This document shows positions 32,105 to 44,833 of a stretch of DNA of 64,000 nt, piece after piece; positions within the stretch are counted from its first letter, which is position 1; each line of letters begins with the position of its first letter. The DNA is from Malaya genurostris. Its lineage: Eukaryota > Arthropoda > Insecta > Diptera > Culicidae. The notes under the pieces were generated by a model. It saw only the letters and a list, made by a program, of their open reading frames with translations. It made no database searches and was not told the origin of the DNA. The stretch lies in contig NC_080571.1 in assembly GCF_030247185.1 (NCBI RefSeq), forward strand, positions 166,961,047-167,025,046, read 5' to 3'. Made by a program: the position numbers and the translations under genes.

Positions 32105-33642
32105 ACTATCATGTTTTGCCTGTCCATATAACATAGAAAAGTTATGCAATCACTTGAAAAACCGACTAGTAAAAAGGCCAAGTGTCGCATACCATTCGAC
32201 TCGGTTTGTCGAGCTGAGCAATGTCTGTGTGTGTGTGTGTCAAATAGTCTCACTAGGTTTTCTCGGAGATTGCTGAACCGATTTTGAAAAACTTAGATTC
32301 AAATGAAAGGCCTTATGTTCCCATACGGAATTCCGAAATTTCATCCAGATCCGACTTCCGGTCACGGAGTTATAGGGTAAAGTGTGTTAAATATTGTACA
32401 CCGTCACTTAAACCGGCGAAACAGAAACTATAAAAAATTTCTAATCTGGTCTCAATACTACACAAATCGATAGCTATTATCAGTAGGCAAGTAAACAAAC
32501 CGATTCTGGCTATCCTGGTTCCCAGTCTCCGGTTCCGGAAGCACCGGAAATAGTGTTCATATATTCCAAAATGGATCTCACTCACTTCTCAGCGATGATT
32601 TGACCGATTTCCACAAACTCAGATTCAAGTGAAAGGTCTCACGGTACCATACGGAATTCGGAATTAAACCTGCGAAACTGGCCTCAATACGGTCCCATAC
32701 GGAATTCCTGAATTTCATCCGGATCCGACTTCCGGTTTCGGAGTTATAGGGTAAGTGTGTTGAATATTTTACACCGTCACTTAAACTGGAGAAACAAAAA
32801 CCGTGAAAAAATTCTAAACTGGTCTCCGGTTCCGGAAGCTCCGGAAATAGTTCCAAAATGGATCTCACTCACTTCTCAGCGATGATTTAACCGATTTCAA
32901 CAAATTTAGATTCAAATGGAAAGTCTCACGGTCCCATACGAAATTCCAGAATTTTATCCGGATCCGGAGTTATAGGGTAAAGTGAGTTAAATAGTATACA
33001 CTGTCATTTAAACCACCAAAACTGGTCTCAAAACTACACAAATCGATAGTTATTATCAGTAGGCAACTAAAGAAACCAATTTCGGCTATCCTGGCTCCCA
33101 GTCTCCGGTTCCGGAAGCATAGGAAATAATGGTCATATATTCCAAAATGGATCTCACTCACTTTTCTCAGCGATGGTTTGACCCATTTTCACAAACTTAG
33201 ATTCAAATGAAAGGTCTCACGATCCCATATGGAAATCCTGAATTTCATTCGGATCCAACTTCCGGTTCCGCAGTTATAGAGTAAATGTGTTGAATATTTT
33301 ACACCGTCGCTCAAACTAATGAAACAAAAACCGTAAAAAAGTTTCTACACTGGTTTCAAAACTACGCAAATAAAAGGTCATATGGTCCTAACAGAAATTA
33401 CTGCATATTTTCGGATACAACGGTTCTCGGGTTCCGATGCCGGAAGTGCATATAATAGTGAACCCACATGGTTTTTGTTAAGGATGATCTACACGAGCAA
33501 ACCACTGTTTCATGCTGTATGTAAGACTGCTTAATACAAAAACCCCTTAGTTTCTTTCAAAAACCGAAGAGAAAATTTTTGAATAGAATACCACAATATT
33601 TTATACGAGAAAGGCATCATTACACCACTAGGTGGATTAAAC
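32105..33642. repeat. Mosquito dispersed repeat copy with degenerate internal tandem units
   Basis: Left end GTTATGCAATCACTTGAAAA followed by the ACCATTCGACTCGGTTTGTC and TCTGTGTGTGTGTG blocks. The right end is GAGAAAGGCATCATTACACC...GGTGGATTAAA. Inside, units with AAATGAAAGGTCTCACGGTC and CCGACTTCCGGTT blocks recur at irregular 220-380 bp spacing. It is the reverse complement of the unit direction at 33.8-35.0 kb. ORFs of 60-96 codons here are repeat artefacts. Confidence 0.8.
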
Positions 33643-33649
33643 AGGCTTT

Positions 33650-35172
33650 TGCCTTTCTCATATAGAAAGGCTATGCAATTGCTGTGAAAACCGACTTTAC
33701 AATCGAGGCCCGGAGGGCCGAGTGTCATATACCATTCGACTCAGTTCGTTGAGATCTCAAAATGTCTGTCTGTGTGTGTGATGATTCAAATGAAAGGTCT
33801 TAAGGTCCCATACAAACGCCGGATCCAGATGAAATGGGACCAGTTTAGAGAATTTTTTACGTTTTTTGTTTCGCCGGTTTAAGTGACGGTGTACAATATT
33901 GAACACACTTTACCCTATAATTCCGGAACCGGAAGTCGGATCCGGATGAAATTCAGGAATTCCGTATGGGACCGGAAGACCTTTCATTTGAATCTAAGTT
34001 TGTGCAAATCGGTCAAACCATCGCTGAGAAAAGTGAGTGAGATCCATTTTGGTATATATGACCACTATTTCCGGTACTTCCGGAACCGGATACCGGGAAC
34101 CAGGATAGCCAGACTCGGTTTGTTAAGTTGCCTACTGATAATGACTATCGATTTGTGTAGTTTTGAGACCAGTTTAGAAATTTTTTTACGTTTTTTATTT
34201 TGCCGGTTTAAGTGACGGTGTACAATATTGAAAATACTTTACCCTATAATTCCGGAACCGTAAGTCGGATCCGGATGAAATTCAGGAATTCCTTATGGGA
34301 CCGGAAGACCTTTCATTTGAATCTAAGTTTGTGCAAATCGGTCAAACCATCGCTGAGAAAAGTGAGTGAGATCCATTTTGGTATATATGACCACTATTTC
34401 CGGTACTTCCGGAACCGGATACCGGGAACCAGGATAGCCGGAATCGGTTTGTTTAGTTGCCTACTGATAATGACTATCGATTTGTGTTGTTTTGAGACCA
34501 GTTTAGAAAATTGTTTACGTGTTTTGTTTCGCCGGTTTAAGTGACGGTGTACAATATTGAAAATACTTTACCCTATAATTCCGGAACCGGAAGTCGGATC
34601 CGGATGAAATTCAGGAATTCCATATGGGACCGGAAGACCTTTCATTTGAATCTAAGTTTGTGCAAATCGGTCAAACCATCGCTGAGAAAAGTGAGTGAGA
34701 TCCATTTTGGTATATATGACCACTATTTCCGGTACTTCCGGAACCGGATACTGGGAACCAGGATAGCCGGAATCGGTTTGTTTAGTTGCCTACTGTTAAT
34801 GACTATCGATTTGTGTAGTTTTGAGACCAGTTTAGAAAATTTTTTACGTGTTTTGTTTCGCCGGTTTAAGTGACGGTGTACAATATTGAACACACTTTAC
34901 CCTATAATTCCGGAACCGGAGATCGGATCCAGATAAAATTCAGGAATTCCGTATGGGACCACGAGATCTTTCATTTGAATCCTAGTTTGTCAAAATCGGT
35001 TCAGCCATCTCTGAGAAAACTTAGTGAGATTATTTGACACATACACACACACAGACATTGCTCAGCTCGATGAACTGAGTCGAATGGTATATGACACTTG
35101 GCCCTCCGGGCCAATTTTCACTGGTCGGTTTTTCAAGTGATTGCATAACCTTTCTATATGAGAAAGGCAAAA
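33650..35172. repeat. Mosquito dispersed repeat copy, inverted, with terminal inverted ends
   Basis: It starts GCCTTTCTCATATAGAAAGG and ends CCTTTCTATATGAGAAAGGC, so both sides carry the same family end in opposite orientation. Each end is followed inward by the ACTCAGTTCG / CGATGAACTGAGT and GT/CA-rich blocks. Its interior is the 329-bp array. Confidence 0.8.
33783..35020. repeat. Tandem array of 329-bp units
   Basis: The anchor GCCGGTTTAAGTGACGGTGT occurs at 33873 (one base different at the start), 34202, 34531 and 34860, i.e. exactly 329 bp apart each time, giving three complete units plus partial ends. The units are nearly identical. Each produces a 110-codon ORF starting at a GTG within the anchor; 329 is not a multiple of three, so no long protein results. 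Confidence 0.92.
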
Positions 35173-35250
35173 AAGGAAAAAAAAGGTAACGCACGGTTCT
35201 CAGAGATGGCTGAACCGATGTTCACAAACTTAGATTCAAATGAAAGGTCT

Positions 35251-36464
35251 TGTCGCAAACTTGGTTGCGGTGAACCTCCTTGAGCTACGGATATATACAG
35301 TGTTGCATCCAGTATCCGTAAACAGAGAATATTCACTGACGGACACAAGCGTTCCAACAGGCATCGTTTCTCTTGCTAGCTCTCTCACTGAGAAGCTGCA
35401 TGTACTGTCATTACTAATGTATGAGTTTCACTGAGGGAGATATTCCGTCAGTTCAGTCTAATGCTCACTTGGAGACGAATCAACATGACTGTAATCTTAG
35501 AATGACGGTCAATTTTTGAAATTTCCATCGTGATCATCAATTGCAAGGACAACGTTTTCTCGATTTGACTTAGTTCTTAGAAGGAAAATAAAAGTGCATT
35601 CGCAATGATGTGATGTCAGAAAATGATAATGAAGATCAAAGTATTATCATTTTCATTTTACTATAAAACTATAAACAGACCGTTTTAAAAACAAACAGAG
35701 AATGACCGATCTGCTCTCTCATTCGAAATATTTTACTCTCTGCGTGTTGCCACTCTCGCGTCACTGTTGTTCGTGTTCGCCGTACGCTACCCATTACATG
35801 AATTCGATCAACGTTGAATGACGATCATTTTGGTTCGTGACGGAACTACTTCGTATGATTTGACGTGTGGATGATGATCACGACTCAGTGCAACTCTGGA
35901 TATATATACATTTGAATCATACATCTTGGTCTGAAATGTCAGCTGCATGAGTAGGCATATTTGATTGCTTATAAGATAAAAGAACGACAGTAAGATTAGT
36001 GGAAGACATAGTAGTTCAGTTGCTAAATCTTAACCTAAAGTGGAAGTGATCTTAAGAGCTTGGTAGAAGCTAGGTGAGGATTAAAATCTGATTATGAATA
36101 GTTTAAAATTCTTAATAACTAATTACATTAATTAGGCAAACAGCGTATTTCTTATTTAATAGTAGTTACGGATTGAATTTATAAAAGCTGCTAAAGGTAA
36201 AATCGAAACCTATATCTAAAAAACATGTGTGAATTTAACCTAAAACTATATTGTAGCCCTTCAGTGTACGATACTGCAACGATTTAGAAGTAAGAGCAAA
36301 TAGAAAAACACTAAACGTAAGTAAATGTTCCTGAAACTTATGTTCAAATTGTAAACAACTACATTTTCTTGCTAGGATTTTTTTAACCCTTCGCACGGGC
36401 GTTGGTAAATATATTGGGTTAAAGAGTTGGAAACCGGTCTGTCCTTTGCTCGGAAAACATTTCG
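35251..36464 (+). repeat. BEL-2 5' LTR (contains a hAT MITE)
   Basis: Matches the right LTR from TGTCG to GGAAAACATT except for a 601-bp insertion at 35298-35898 and an extra GTTAACCCTTCGC-like stretch near 36385. The exact 3' boundary is uncertain by a few bases. Confidence 0.8.
35298..35898. mobile_element. hAT-type MITE in BEL-2 5' LTR
   Basis: Ends CAGTGTTGCA and (reverse complement of the right end) CAGAGTTGCA. A perfect 8-bp duplication GATATATA lies at 35290-35297 and 35899-35906. The 3' LTR lacks it and has an (AT)n run at the corresponding site. No ORF of note. Confidence 0.88.
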
Positions 36465-36529
36465 TGACAGTTTAAAAAAATCGTTTACTTTTGCGTTCGC
36501 GCGGTCGGGTGGTTGAACTATACGGTACT

Positions 36530-37590
36530 ATGTCGAATAAAGGTGTTGGTCAGAAAAATAATTGTCCTCTGGAAATTCCCGAGGATGCCGCAGATGAAAC
36601 GAGTTGCGTTATCTGTGAATCACCGGATAACAGTCGGATGGTGGCATGCGATGCATGCATGAAGTGGTTTCATTTCAAGTGCGTTGGGGTAGAGTATGAG
36701 AGTATCCAAAACCGGGATTGGAGTTGCGAAAAGTGCGTATTATCTCAGGTCGCCGGTGGATTTTCTACACCAGTTACGGCAGAAAGTAACTCTTCGCTAA
36801 ACAACCGGCCCAGTTATGACGGTCAGCTTCGCGACCAGTTGGAAAAGCTGAACCGGAGATTTGATGAGCAGCAAAAGGCCTTTAAACGAGTGCTACGGGA
36901 AAAGGACAGAGAATTACAAGAGGCACTTAGACATCAGTATAACTATTACGGTTCGGCAGCAGCAGCTAAGGCAACGGAAGGCCAACAATCGCAATCAATG
37001 AGTAATTCTGGGCGCGAATCAACAGGTGCCCTTCCGAAGGAAAATTCTACATCTGTCAGTACAGGGTTGAGGAAGAGCTCAAACTTTTGGAGCAGAAACA
37101 AGCCTTGGAAAATAAACATTTTGAGGAGCGTCGTTCACTACTACAGCGATTCGGATGCGCTGATGCAGCAACAAGGAATTATTCCTCAAGACTAAATGCA
37201 AACGCAGTTGAGTTTGAAATGTCTTATGCCGACAACGAGACGGCATATCGAAACTCAGTGTCTGATGGTTTTGAACCATAGCTTATCAGAAGTCAGTTGG
37301 CGGCGCGCCAAGCGGTTCCCAAGGATTTACCTACATTTTCTGGCAATCCTGAGGAATGGCCATTCTTTGCGAGCTTTGAAATCACTTCAAGAATGTGTGG
37401 TTAGAGCGACGAGGAAAATTTGATACGTCTTCAACGTAGTTTGAAGGGCAAGGCGCTCGAGTCTGTACGGAGTAGACTTCTCCATCCGTCGAACTTGACT
37501 GGATTTATTGCCACTACGGACTCTGTTTGGTCGCCCGGAGATAATAGTACATTCACTGGTTAGTAAAATACGTGATATGCCGTCCCCTCG
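36530..37590 (+). pseudogene. gag: BEL-2 Gag with PHD finger, frameshifted
   Basis: From the ATG at 36530 an N-terminal PHD finger is complete: CVICESPDNSRMVACDAC, MKWFHFKCVGVE, WSCEKC. It gives a C2-C2-H-C-C2 pattern with the conserved Trp before the final ligands. A coiled-coil-rich Gln/Arg/Lys region follows (RDQLEKLNRRFDEQQKAF). Near 37060 the frame shifts, then continues KLLEQKQALENKHFEERRSL and DLPTFSGNPEEWPFFASFE, the start of the BEL gag domain. A stop follows at about 37279 and decay to 37590. The finger itself is undamaged. Confidence 0.88.
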
Positions 37591-38717
37591 AGCAGAAAAA
37601 TGACCTACGCTGATAGATTTTGGTGTTGCGGTGAAAAACATGTGTGTCACCATCAAGACATGTGTGACATGTCTAGCTGAGCATCTTTGCAACGTTGCAT
37701 TACTTCAAGAGCTGGTGGATCGATTGCCGGCCGTAATTAAACTAAACTGGGCCTTGCATCGACAAACACTTCATTCAGTTACCTTTTCGGCTCTTGATGT
37801 TTGCTACATACATTCGCAAGGCGGATTCTAAATTCGTAACTGGTTATCGAATTCTAGAAAGGTAATCGTGTCGGTGTGACGGATGAGAAGAATATGGATA
37901 TCCATATTCTATATTCTGTGATCGCGACAGAGAAGGTTCTTGGATTATGGTGGTGTACTGCTACTGACAAATTTACATTCAGGCTATCACCAAAGCACAA
38001 TAAAGAAATACTTTTCTCTAACAAAACTCCAACCAAGCGCGAGGTTCTAAGGACCTTAATGACAATATATGATCCACTGGCTCTAATTGGGAACTTTTTG
38101 ATGTACTTGAAGGTTCTCCTACAAGAAATATGGAGATCAGCTGTGTGCTGGGACGATTAAATTCCGACAAAATTGGATGAAAAATGGAATGCGTACTATG
38201 CGTACTTCCTTCGGTTGAGCAAGTCCAGATTCCCAGGTGTTACCGTCAAGTCACAGCCATAGACAAAAACTACGTAACTCAGCTTCATATTTTTGTCGAT
38301 GCCAGTGAAAGTGGCATGGTAGCAGTGGTATACGTGAGGTTTGAACAGAACAGTCAAATTGAATGTGCGTTAGTTGGTACGAAGACACGCGTAGCTCCAT
38401 TGAGGTATCTATCAATACCGCGTATGGAATTGCAAGCAGCTGTAATTGGAGTTCGCCTAGCTGATACCATCGCCAAGTCTCATCGACTAACCATATCAGA
38501 ACGATTCTTTTGGACGGATTCACGCGATGTGATATGTTGGTTACAGTCTGAACATCGATGTTATCGTCCGTTTGTGGCCTGCAGAGTCAGCAAAATTCTT
38601 GAGAGTTCGACCATGAGTGAGTGGAGGTGGATTTCAACAAAACTGAACGTGGCCGACGAGGGAACTACGTGGCAGAAGGTGCCAGATCTGAAACCGACGG
38701 AACCATCCGTGGAGTAG
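37591..38717 (+). pseudogene. pol: BEL-2 pol remnant: RT end and RNase H
   Basis: Protease and most of RT, including the YVDD box, are missing, so a large internal deletion lies between gag and 37876. The remaining frames show KVLGLWWCTATDKFTF, TKREVLRTLMTIYDPLALIG and then the RNase H segment HIFVDASESGMVAVVYV, RVAPLRYLSIPRMELQAAVI (in part) and FWTDSRDVICWL. Stops interrupt at about 38159 and after 38717. Confidence 0.85.
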
Positions 38718-39096
38718 AATTTCTATGGATGCCCATGAGCGATTGGCCACCTAGCGTGCATTCAGGAAGCACAACAAAAGAGCTTCGTTTCAATATATTA
38801 CATCAAACTATTCAAGAGCCTGTAGTTTGTGTAGAGAGGTTCTTTAAATGAAAAAGGTTACTTAGAACTATAGCCTACGTCAAACGTTTTGTGTCTATTT
38901 TACGCTGTAAGGGTTGATGGAATGGCTAAAAAACAGGACCATTAACGCATGAAGAACTGATTGCAGCAGAATGGTTTATCTATAGCTTAGTTCAACGGCA
39001 GGTATATCCGGAAGAAGTAAGAATACTGGCAGATATCAAATCGGATACGCAAAATTGTAAGCGTTTACTTCCGAAGTTTAGTTTCCTGTACACACT

Positions 39097-40344
39097 TTGT
39101 CAGTTGCAGATGATCGCGGAGTTCTGCGTGTGAATGGACGAATCAATGCTATTAAGTACGTGGGTGATTTAACTAAGCGTCCGATATTGCTGCCGGAGAT
39201 TAACCGTATTACCGATCTCATCATTGGGGATTACCATTCGAAGTACTGTCATTTAAATCATGCAACAGTTCTGAATGAAATTCATCAGAAGTACCACATT
39301 CTGAAACTTCGTGCTATGTATAATCGTGTACGCAAAATGTGTCAACTGTGCAAAATTCGTCGAGCGTGTCCTGTGCCTCCTCTAATGGGAGAACTCCCAG
39401 AAGCCCGTTTAGCAGCATTTACTCGGCCATTTTCATACACTGGCATAGATTATTTCGGGCCCATACAGGTCTCAGTCGGCAGAAGAGTAGAAAAACGGTG
39501 GGGAGTTTTGCTGACGTGCTTGCCAGTTCGTGGTGTACACATAGAGCTAGCACACTCTATGAATAGCGATTCGTGCATACTTGCACTTCGAAACTTTATT
39601 GCGCGTCGAGGATCTCCAGTTGAAATTATAAGCGATCGTGGAACTAATTTCATTGGTGCAAATCGTGAACTACGCGAGGCTTTGCAAAATGTGAACCAAA
39701 ACAAATTGATGGAGCATTTTGTTAGTACGGATATGATGTGGAAATTGAACCATCCAGCCTCACCACACTTCGGGGGTTGCTGGGAACCTTTGGTACAATA
39801 CGTTAAGTAAATCCTGAACCAGATTAACCCTAGTCGAATATCGTCCGAGGAGATCCAGAGCAATATGATAATCGAGATTGAAATGATCATTAATTCTAAA
39901 CCACTCACCTACGTACCACTAGATACTGAAGATGCACCCCCGATTACACCAAATCATATTTTATTAGGTTCATCTAACGATACTAAACCCCCGATCGCGT
40001 TTGATGACAGAGCGGTAGTTCTTAAGCATTCATGGAAGATGTCACAACTTTATGCAGACGAATTCTGGAAGAAATGGATAACTGAATACCTTCCAACGTT
40101 AACGCGTCGATCAAAATGGTACCAGTCAGTCAAACCGATAGAAGAAGGAGATACTGTGATTATCGTTGACAACAATCTTCCGCGGTGTAGTTGGCCGAAA
40201 GGGCGAGTGGTGTCAGTCGTTCGATCAACCGACGGCCAGGTTCATCGAGCTACCGTTCAAACTGTACATGGCCTGTACGAGAGACCGGCGGTTAAGATAG
40301 CGGTTTTAGATGTCGGTTCAAATGCAAGTAAGTCGAATGAATAA
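39097..40344 (+). pseudogene. pol: BEL-2 integrase
   Basis: ORF 39097-39810 holds the zinc module (HSKYCHLNH ... CQLCKIRRAC), catalytic Asp in FSYTGIDYFGP and IISDRGTNFIGA, and FGGCWEPLVQY with the catalytic Glu. A single in-frame stop (39808-39810) separates it from 39811-40344, which continues the C-terminal domain (PITPNHILLG, FWKKWITEYLPTL, SWPKGRVVSVV). An upstream stretch 38718-39096 is decayed. This is the best preserved part of BEL-2. Confidence 0.9.
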
Positions 40345-40365
40345 TCGCGACGTACTGAAGGGGAC

Positions 40366-41082
<717 letters not shown>

Positions 41083-41087
41083 GGTCT

Positions 41088-42530
41088 TATAGCCTCATAT
41101 AATTTTCCTGAATTTGATTTAGATTCGACTTCCGGTTCCGGAATTAGAAGGAAATATGTTCAAATTTATGAAAAAATGCGCAATCAATTTTCTCGTAAAT
41201 TTCCTGAATGAATTTCACAAACTAAGAAGCAAATAAAAGGTCTTAAAATTATTTAAAAACTTCCAGTGAAGTTGATTCAGATCCGACTTCCGGTTCCGGT
41301 ATTACAGTGCGATTAGTGAAAATTTTCATGAATATTTTTTCACAAGCGATGGCGAAACGAGATGTACATTTTTATTAAACTTACGACTAAATTCAACTAA
41401 TTGGCAGATTTTTTTAGTTAGTAAATATATAAAACTACTTTGGGACTACCCCGGTTTCCGCTTCCGAAAGCACCGATAATAGAGAAGAAAATCTCATAAA
41501 ACGGAACTCACTTCGATTTCTCAGAAACGGTTAAGCCGATTTTCACCAATCATGATTCAAATTAAAGCTCTCATTGTCTTTAAATATACTGTGCAACTTC
41601 ATTCAGATCCGACTTTCGGTTCCGAAATTATAGGGCGATGAGTGTCAAAACATTCAAATCGTCGTTCAAAATGACGATGCCAAACTAGTACGCGACAGTA
41701 CGTGCGGCTTTGATTCGTTCGCAGCGTGCTTTGTTCAATTTCGTATAGCGTGCAGGGTTTCCACATTAAAATTTATATTTTTCAGGTGAAAAATATATAA
41801 ATGTATAATTCTTTATCAATTTGTACCTACTTGTTAGTGTTATTACAAGATCAGGAAAACGATGCTTTTTTTTTATAAAAGTACACTTATTGCCTTCCTC
41901 ATATAGAAAGTTTTTTACAATAACTTGAAAAATTGACTAGAGGAAATTTTGTTCTATATCCTTCAACACAGTTCATCGAGCTGAGCAATGTATGTGATGT
42001 ATGTGTGTCAAATAATGTCACTCATGAAATAAAAAATCTCGTAGTCCCAAAAAAAACTTGCTTAAAACTGCTTCAATTTCTAGGCTATATTAGTTACTTA
42101 CTAAACGAACCGACTTCGGCTAAACTGATTTCAAGTTCCCGGTTCCAGAAGTACCGGAAATAGTGGTCAAAAAGTTTAAAACGAGACTCACTCAATTTTT
42201 TTTTTTAAAAACAGGCTCGAATAGAAGTTCCTATAGTCTCATAGGTTCTGTTTAATTTCATCCGGGTCCGATTTCCGGTTCCCGAACTATTATGGCAAAG
42301 ATAGTTTAATCATTTAGTGCGACGATGCAAAATAAAGAAAAAAAAATATTAATTTGACATAACTGTTTATAATTTAAAAAGGCTATGTTAGTTTATACCC
42401 AAAAAAAGTTTCTTATTTTATTCATGATTGAAAAAAAATTCTTCACAAAATCTTCTGGTGATATATTTGAAAATATAAGTAATATGAGAAAGGCATCATT
42501 ACACCACTAGGTGGATTAAAAAAAGGTTTT
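41088..42530. repeat. Old mosquito dispersed repeat copies
   Basis: This continues the repeat interrupted by BEL-2: GACTTCCGGTTCCGG blocks at about 41129, 41288 and 41610. A second, decayed copy starts TTCCTCATATAGAAAG near 41896 and ends GAGAAAGGCATCATTACACC...GGATTAAA near 42485-42520. No gene. Confidence 0.75.
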
Positions 42531-43838
42531 ACAGTATAGAACACAATTTGATTTTCCGCAGAAGAGATATAATATACCGGAGTCCGATCAATTTCTTTCT
42601 GTAGAAATTTCAGTAAAATATCGCTTTGGCCGTTTGTTTCGTAGGCTCGAGTAACTATTGTGATTACGAATTTTTTCAACACTGATTAAGATTATTAAGA
42701 TTAGATTAAGATTAGTTTCAAATTAATTCTCAATTCACCCACCATATTGAATATCACCATTTCTAGTGAAGCTATTGATAATTCCTAAAATAGGGCATGA
42801 TTTTTTTTAGCGGGATATTTAATAATTTAATATCTCAATTTCGTAGTAAACAGCATTAGAATATTTTGAAGGCAGAGCAAAACGTTCGCAATTCAATTTG
42901 TTGATTGTAATTCGGAAATATCCAAAAATTGGATTCTTTGAAATATGAAGTGAATAAAGGCACGTTCATACCCGATCTGAATATCTTGATTGAATTAAAA
43001 AACATTATATTAACAAGTTTATACTTTTTTAAATTTAAGTCAGGTGTATTGAAATCATTACCGATCATGATGTTGATATAATTTAAATACTACGACTTAA
43101 TTCGCCAATGACAAATAAAAAATATGTCATAGATAATTTCCTCTTCCGCTTCAATTGAGAACTTCCCCACAAAGTTAGATAATTGATCTTTTTTGGCATT
43201 TTTGTCGGCATTCTGCCAGAACTCCGGCAAGGGTCTGGAAACAATACAACAACCGTTTCTGGTAGAAAATTTCGCCTAGCTGTAATTAACGGTTCTGTTT
43301 CTGTCGGATTTTTGCCAAACAAGACTAACAGAAACGTTTTGAATCGGTTCTAAATTTTTTGCGCCTTGGTTTTATTTTTTCAATAAAAAATACATATGAA
43401 AGGCAATAAGTTATTTCCCTTCATATACACTTACTATGGAAAATGTTATTGCCAATAACATTGCTTTCTAACACCAAACATACACATACATGCGGTATTG
43501 ACATTGATTTGAAGTCGAAAAAAGAAGAATGAGCGAAATAAGCATGACACGTAGGCGAGAGAATGATACAATTTCGACTGAACAATTTTGACAGCAGCCG
43601 GAATCCAACTAGACTTCTGCCGGCTGTCAGAATTCATCACAAGCGAGTTAGGCCAACGAAACCGGAAACAATTACAGCACCTATAACTTATTGGTATCTT
43701 GTAGTATGTTGACTGTTGAGGCTGATTCGCAAGCTGTATTGAATATTTCAGAATACTTTATTGCATTTTTGAATTTAGTTCTTTTTTTTAGTTTAAATTT
43801 TCCTTAGGCATTTTCACTAATCTTGCGGTAACGAAAAC
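42531..43838. other. AT-rich non-coding spacer
   Basis: No protein homology. An imperfect inverted pair (CAGCCGGAATCC / GCCGGCTGTCAG, 43593-43630) and short ORFs only. Confidence 0.5.
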
Positions 43839-43842
43839 AGTA

Positions 43843-44011
43843 TGTGGTGGCAATTCTAGTTGAGCGCACCCCTCGTTATTTTCCGATCACACACACACAC
43901 ACAACGAAGTTACGTGCTCTCCAGTCAGTAAGAAATGGACATTCGTAGAGAAATACAAGACGTTATTAATTAAGTAATATGTCGTCGCTTTAATTATATC
44001 AAAATCCCACA
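43843..44011 (+). repeat. Gypsy-C 5' LTR
   Basis: 169 bp with a (CA)n run. It differs from the 3' LTR by an 11-bp insert near the start, CA-repeat length and about two substitutions. Confidence 0.93.
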
Positions 44012-44122
44012 TTGGTGACCCCGACGTTGTCATTAGTTGAAAACACGGTTCAGTTTTGTGAATACGAGTGGAAACAACCGAATTCAGTGGAATTTCGAGT
44101 TTAAGCCGCCATCTTTGAAAAA

Positions 44123-44833
44123 ATGTCGCTTCAACAAGAAAATAACGCCGCGCCTCTTGCAGATTTTTGGAAAAATGATCCAACTATGTTGTTTGCACAA
44201 GCTGAAGCTCAATTTATCGTTCGTGACGATACAAAATATTATCACATTATCAGTAAAGTGGATCAATCCGTAATCTGCCACATTGCTGATTTGATTCAAA
44301 ATCCTCCGGAGGAAGAAAAGTATGAAAGAGTGAAAGCACGATTAATTGCCCGCTTCGAGATTTCTGCTCAAGGTAAATTGGAGAGACCTATAAACGCTTG
44401 CGACCTCGGTGATATGAGACCAACTCATATGCTGGCAAGAATGCAAGAACTTGCAGCAGGATTAAATATTAACGACAACGTCATGAAGGCACTATTTTTT
44501 CAAAGAATGCCAGATAGAATCAAACCAATATTAACTATCAGCGACGGCACACTTATTAAGTTGGCGGAGATGGCAGATAAAATGCAAGAGGCATCTGGTT
44601 CTATCGTTGCTTCAACGTCCGTTCCTCAAACCTCAGATTACAACAGTCTGCAAGAACAAATCGCTAGTCTTACCGCTGAAATACGTCGCCTGAAAGCACC
44701 AAGCATGCGCGGACGATCCTCATCGCGTTCTCGTCGTACTACGGAAGCAAATGTTGGATTTTGTTGGTATCACCTGAAGTTTGGAAAGAATGCTAAACAG
44801 TGGCGTGATACATGCTCGTTTTCAAAAAACTAA
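44123..44833 (+). CDS. gag: Gypsy-C Gag
   Basis: 236-codon ORF from the ATG at 44123, about 110 bp after the primer site. It contains the Mag-type capsid core (WKNDPTMLFAQAEAQF, YERVKARLIARFEIS, MQELAAGLNINDNVMKALFF in part). The basic C-end has CWYHLKFGKNAKQWRDTC, a family Cys/His motif in which the expected second Cys position is altered (usually A-x-x-C; here AKQW). It ends slightly early; protease follows in another frame. Confidence 0.88.
   Translation: MSLQQENNAAPLADFWKNDPTMLFAQAEAQFIVRDDTKYYHIISKVDQSVICHIADLIQNPPEEEKYERVKARLIARFEISAQGKLERPINACDLGDMRPTHMLARMQELAAGLNINDNVMKALFFQRMPDRIKPILTISDGTLIKLAEMADKMQEASGSIVASTSVPQTSDYNSLQEQIASLTAEIRRLKAPSMRGRSSSRSRRTTEANVGFCWYHLKFGKNAKQWRDTCSFSKN

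Noticed and set aside
33883..34873. Three near-identical 110-codon ORFs in a row
   Set aside because: Product of the 329-bp satellite period; GTG starts, frame shifts at each unit, no known domain.
33620..35180. Possible CRISPR-like array because of regular repeats
   Set aside because: Units are 329 bp, contiguous, without unique spacers or cas genes, in a eukaryotic genome.
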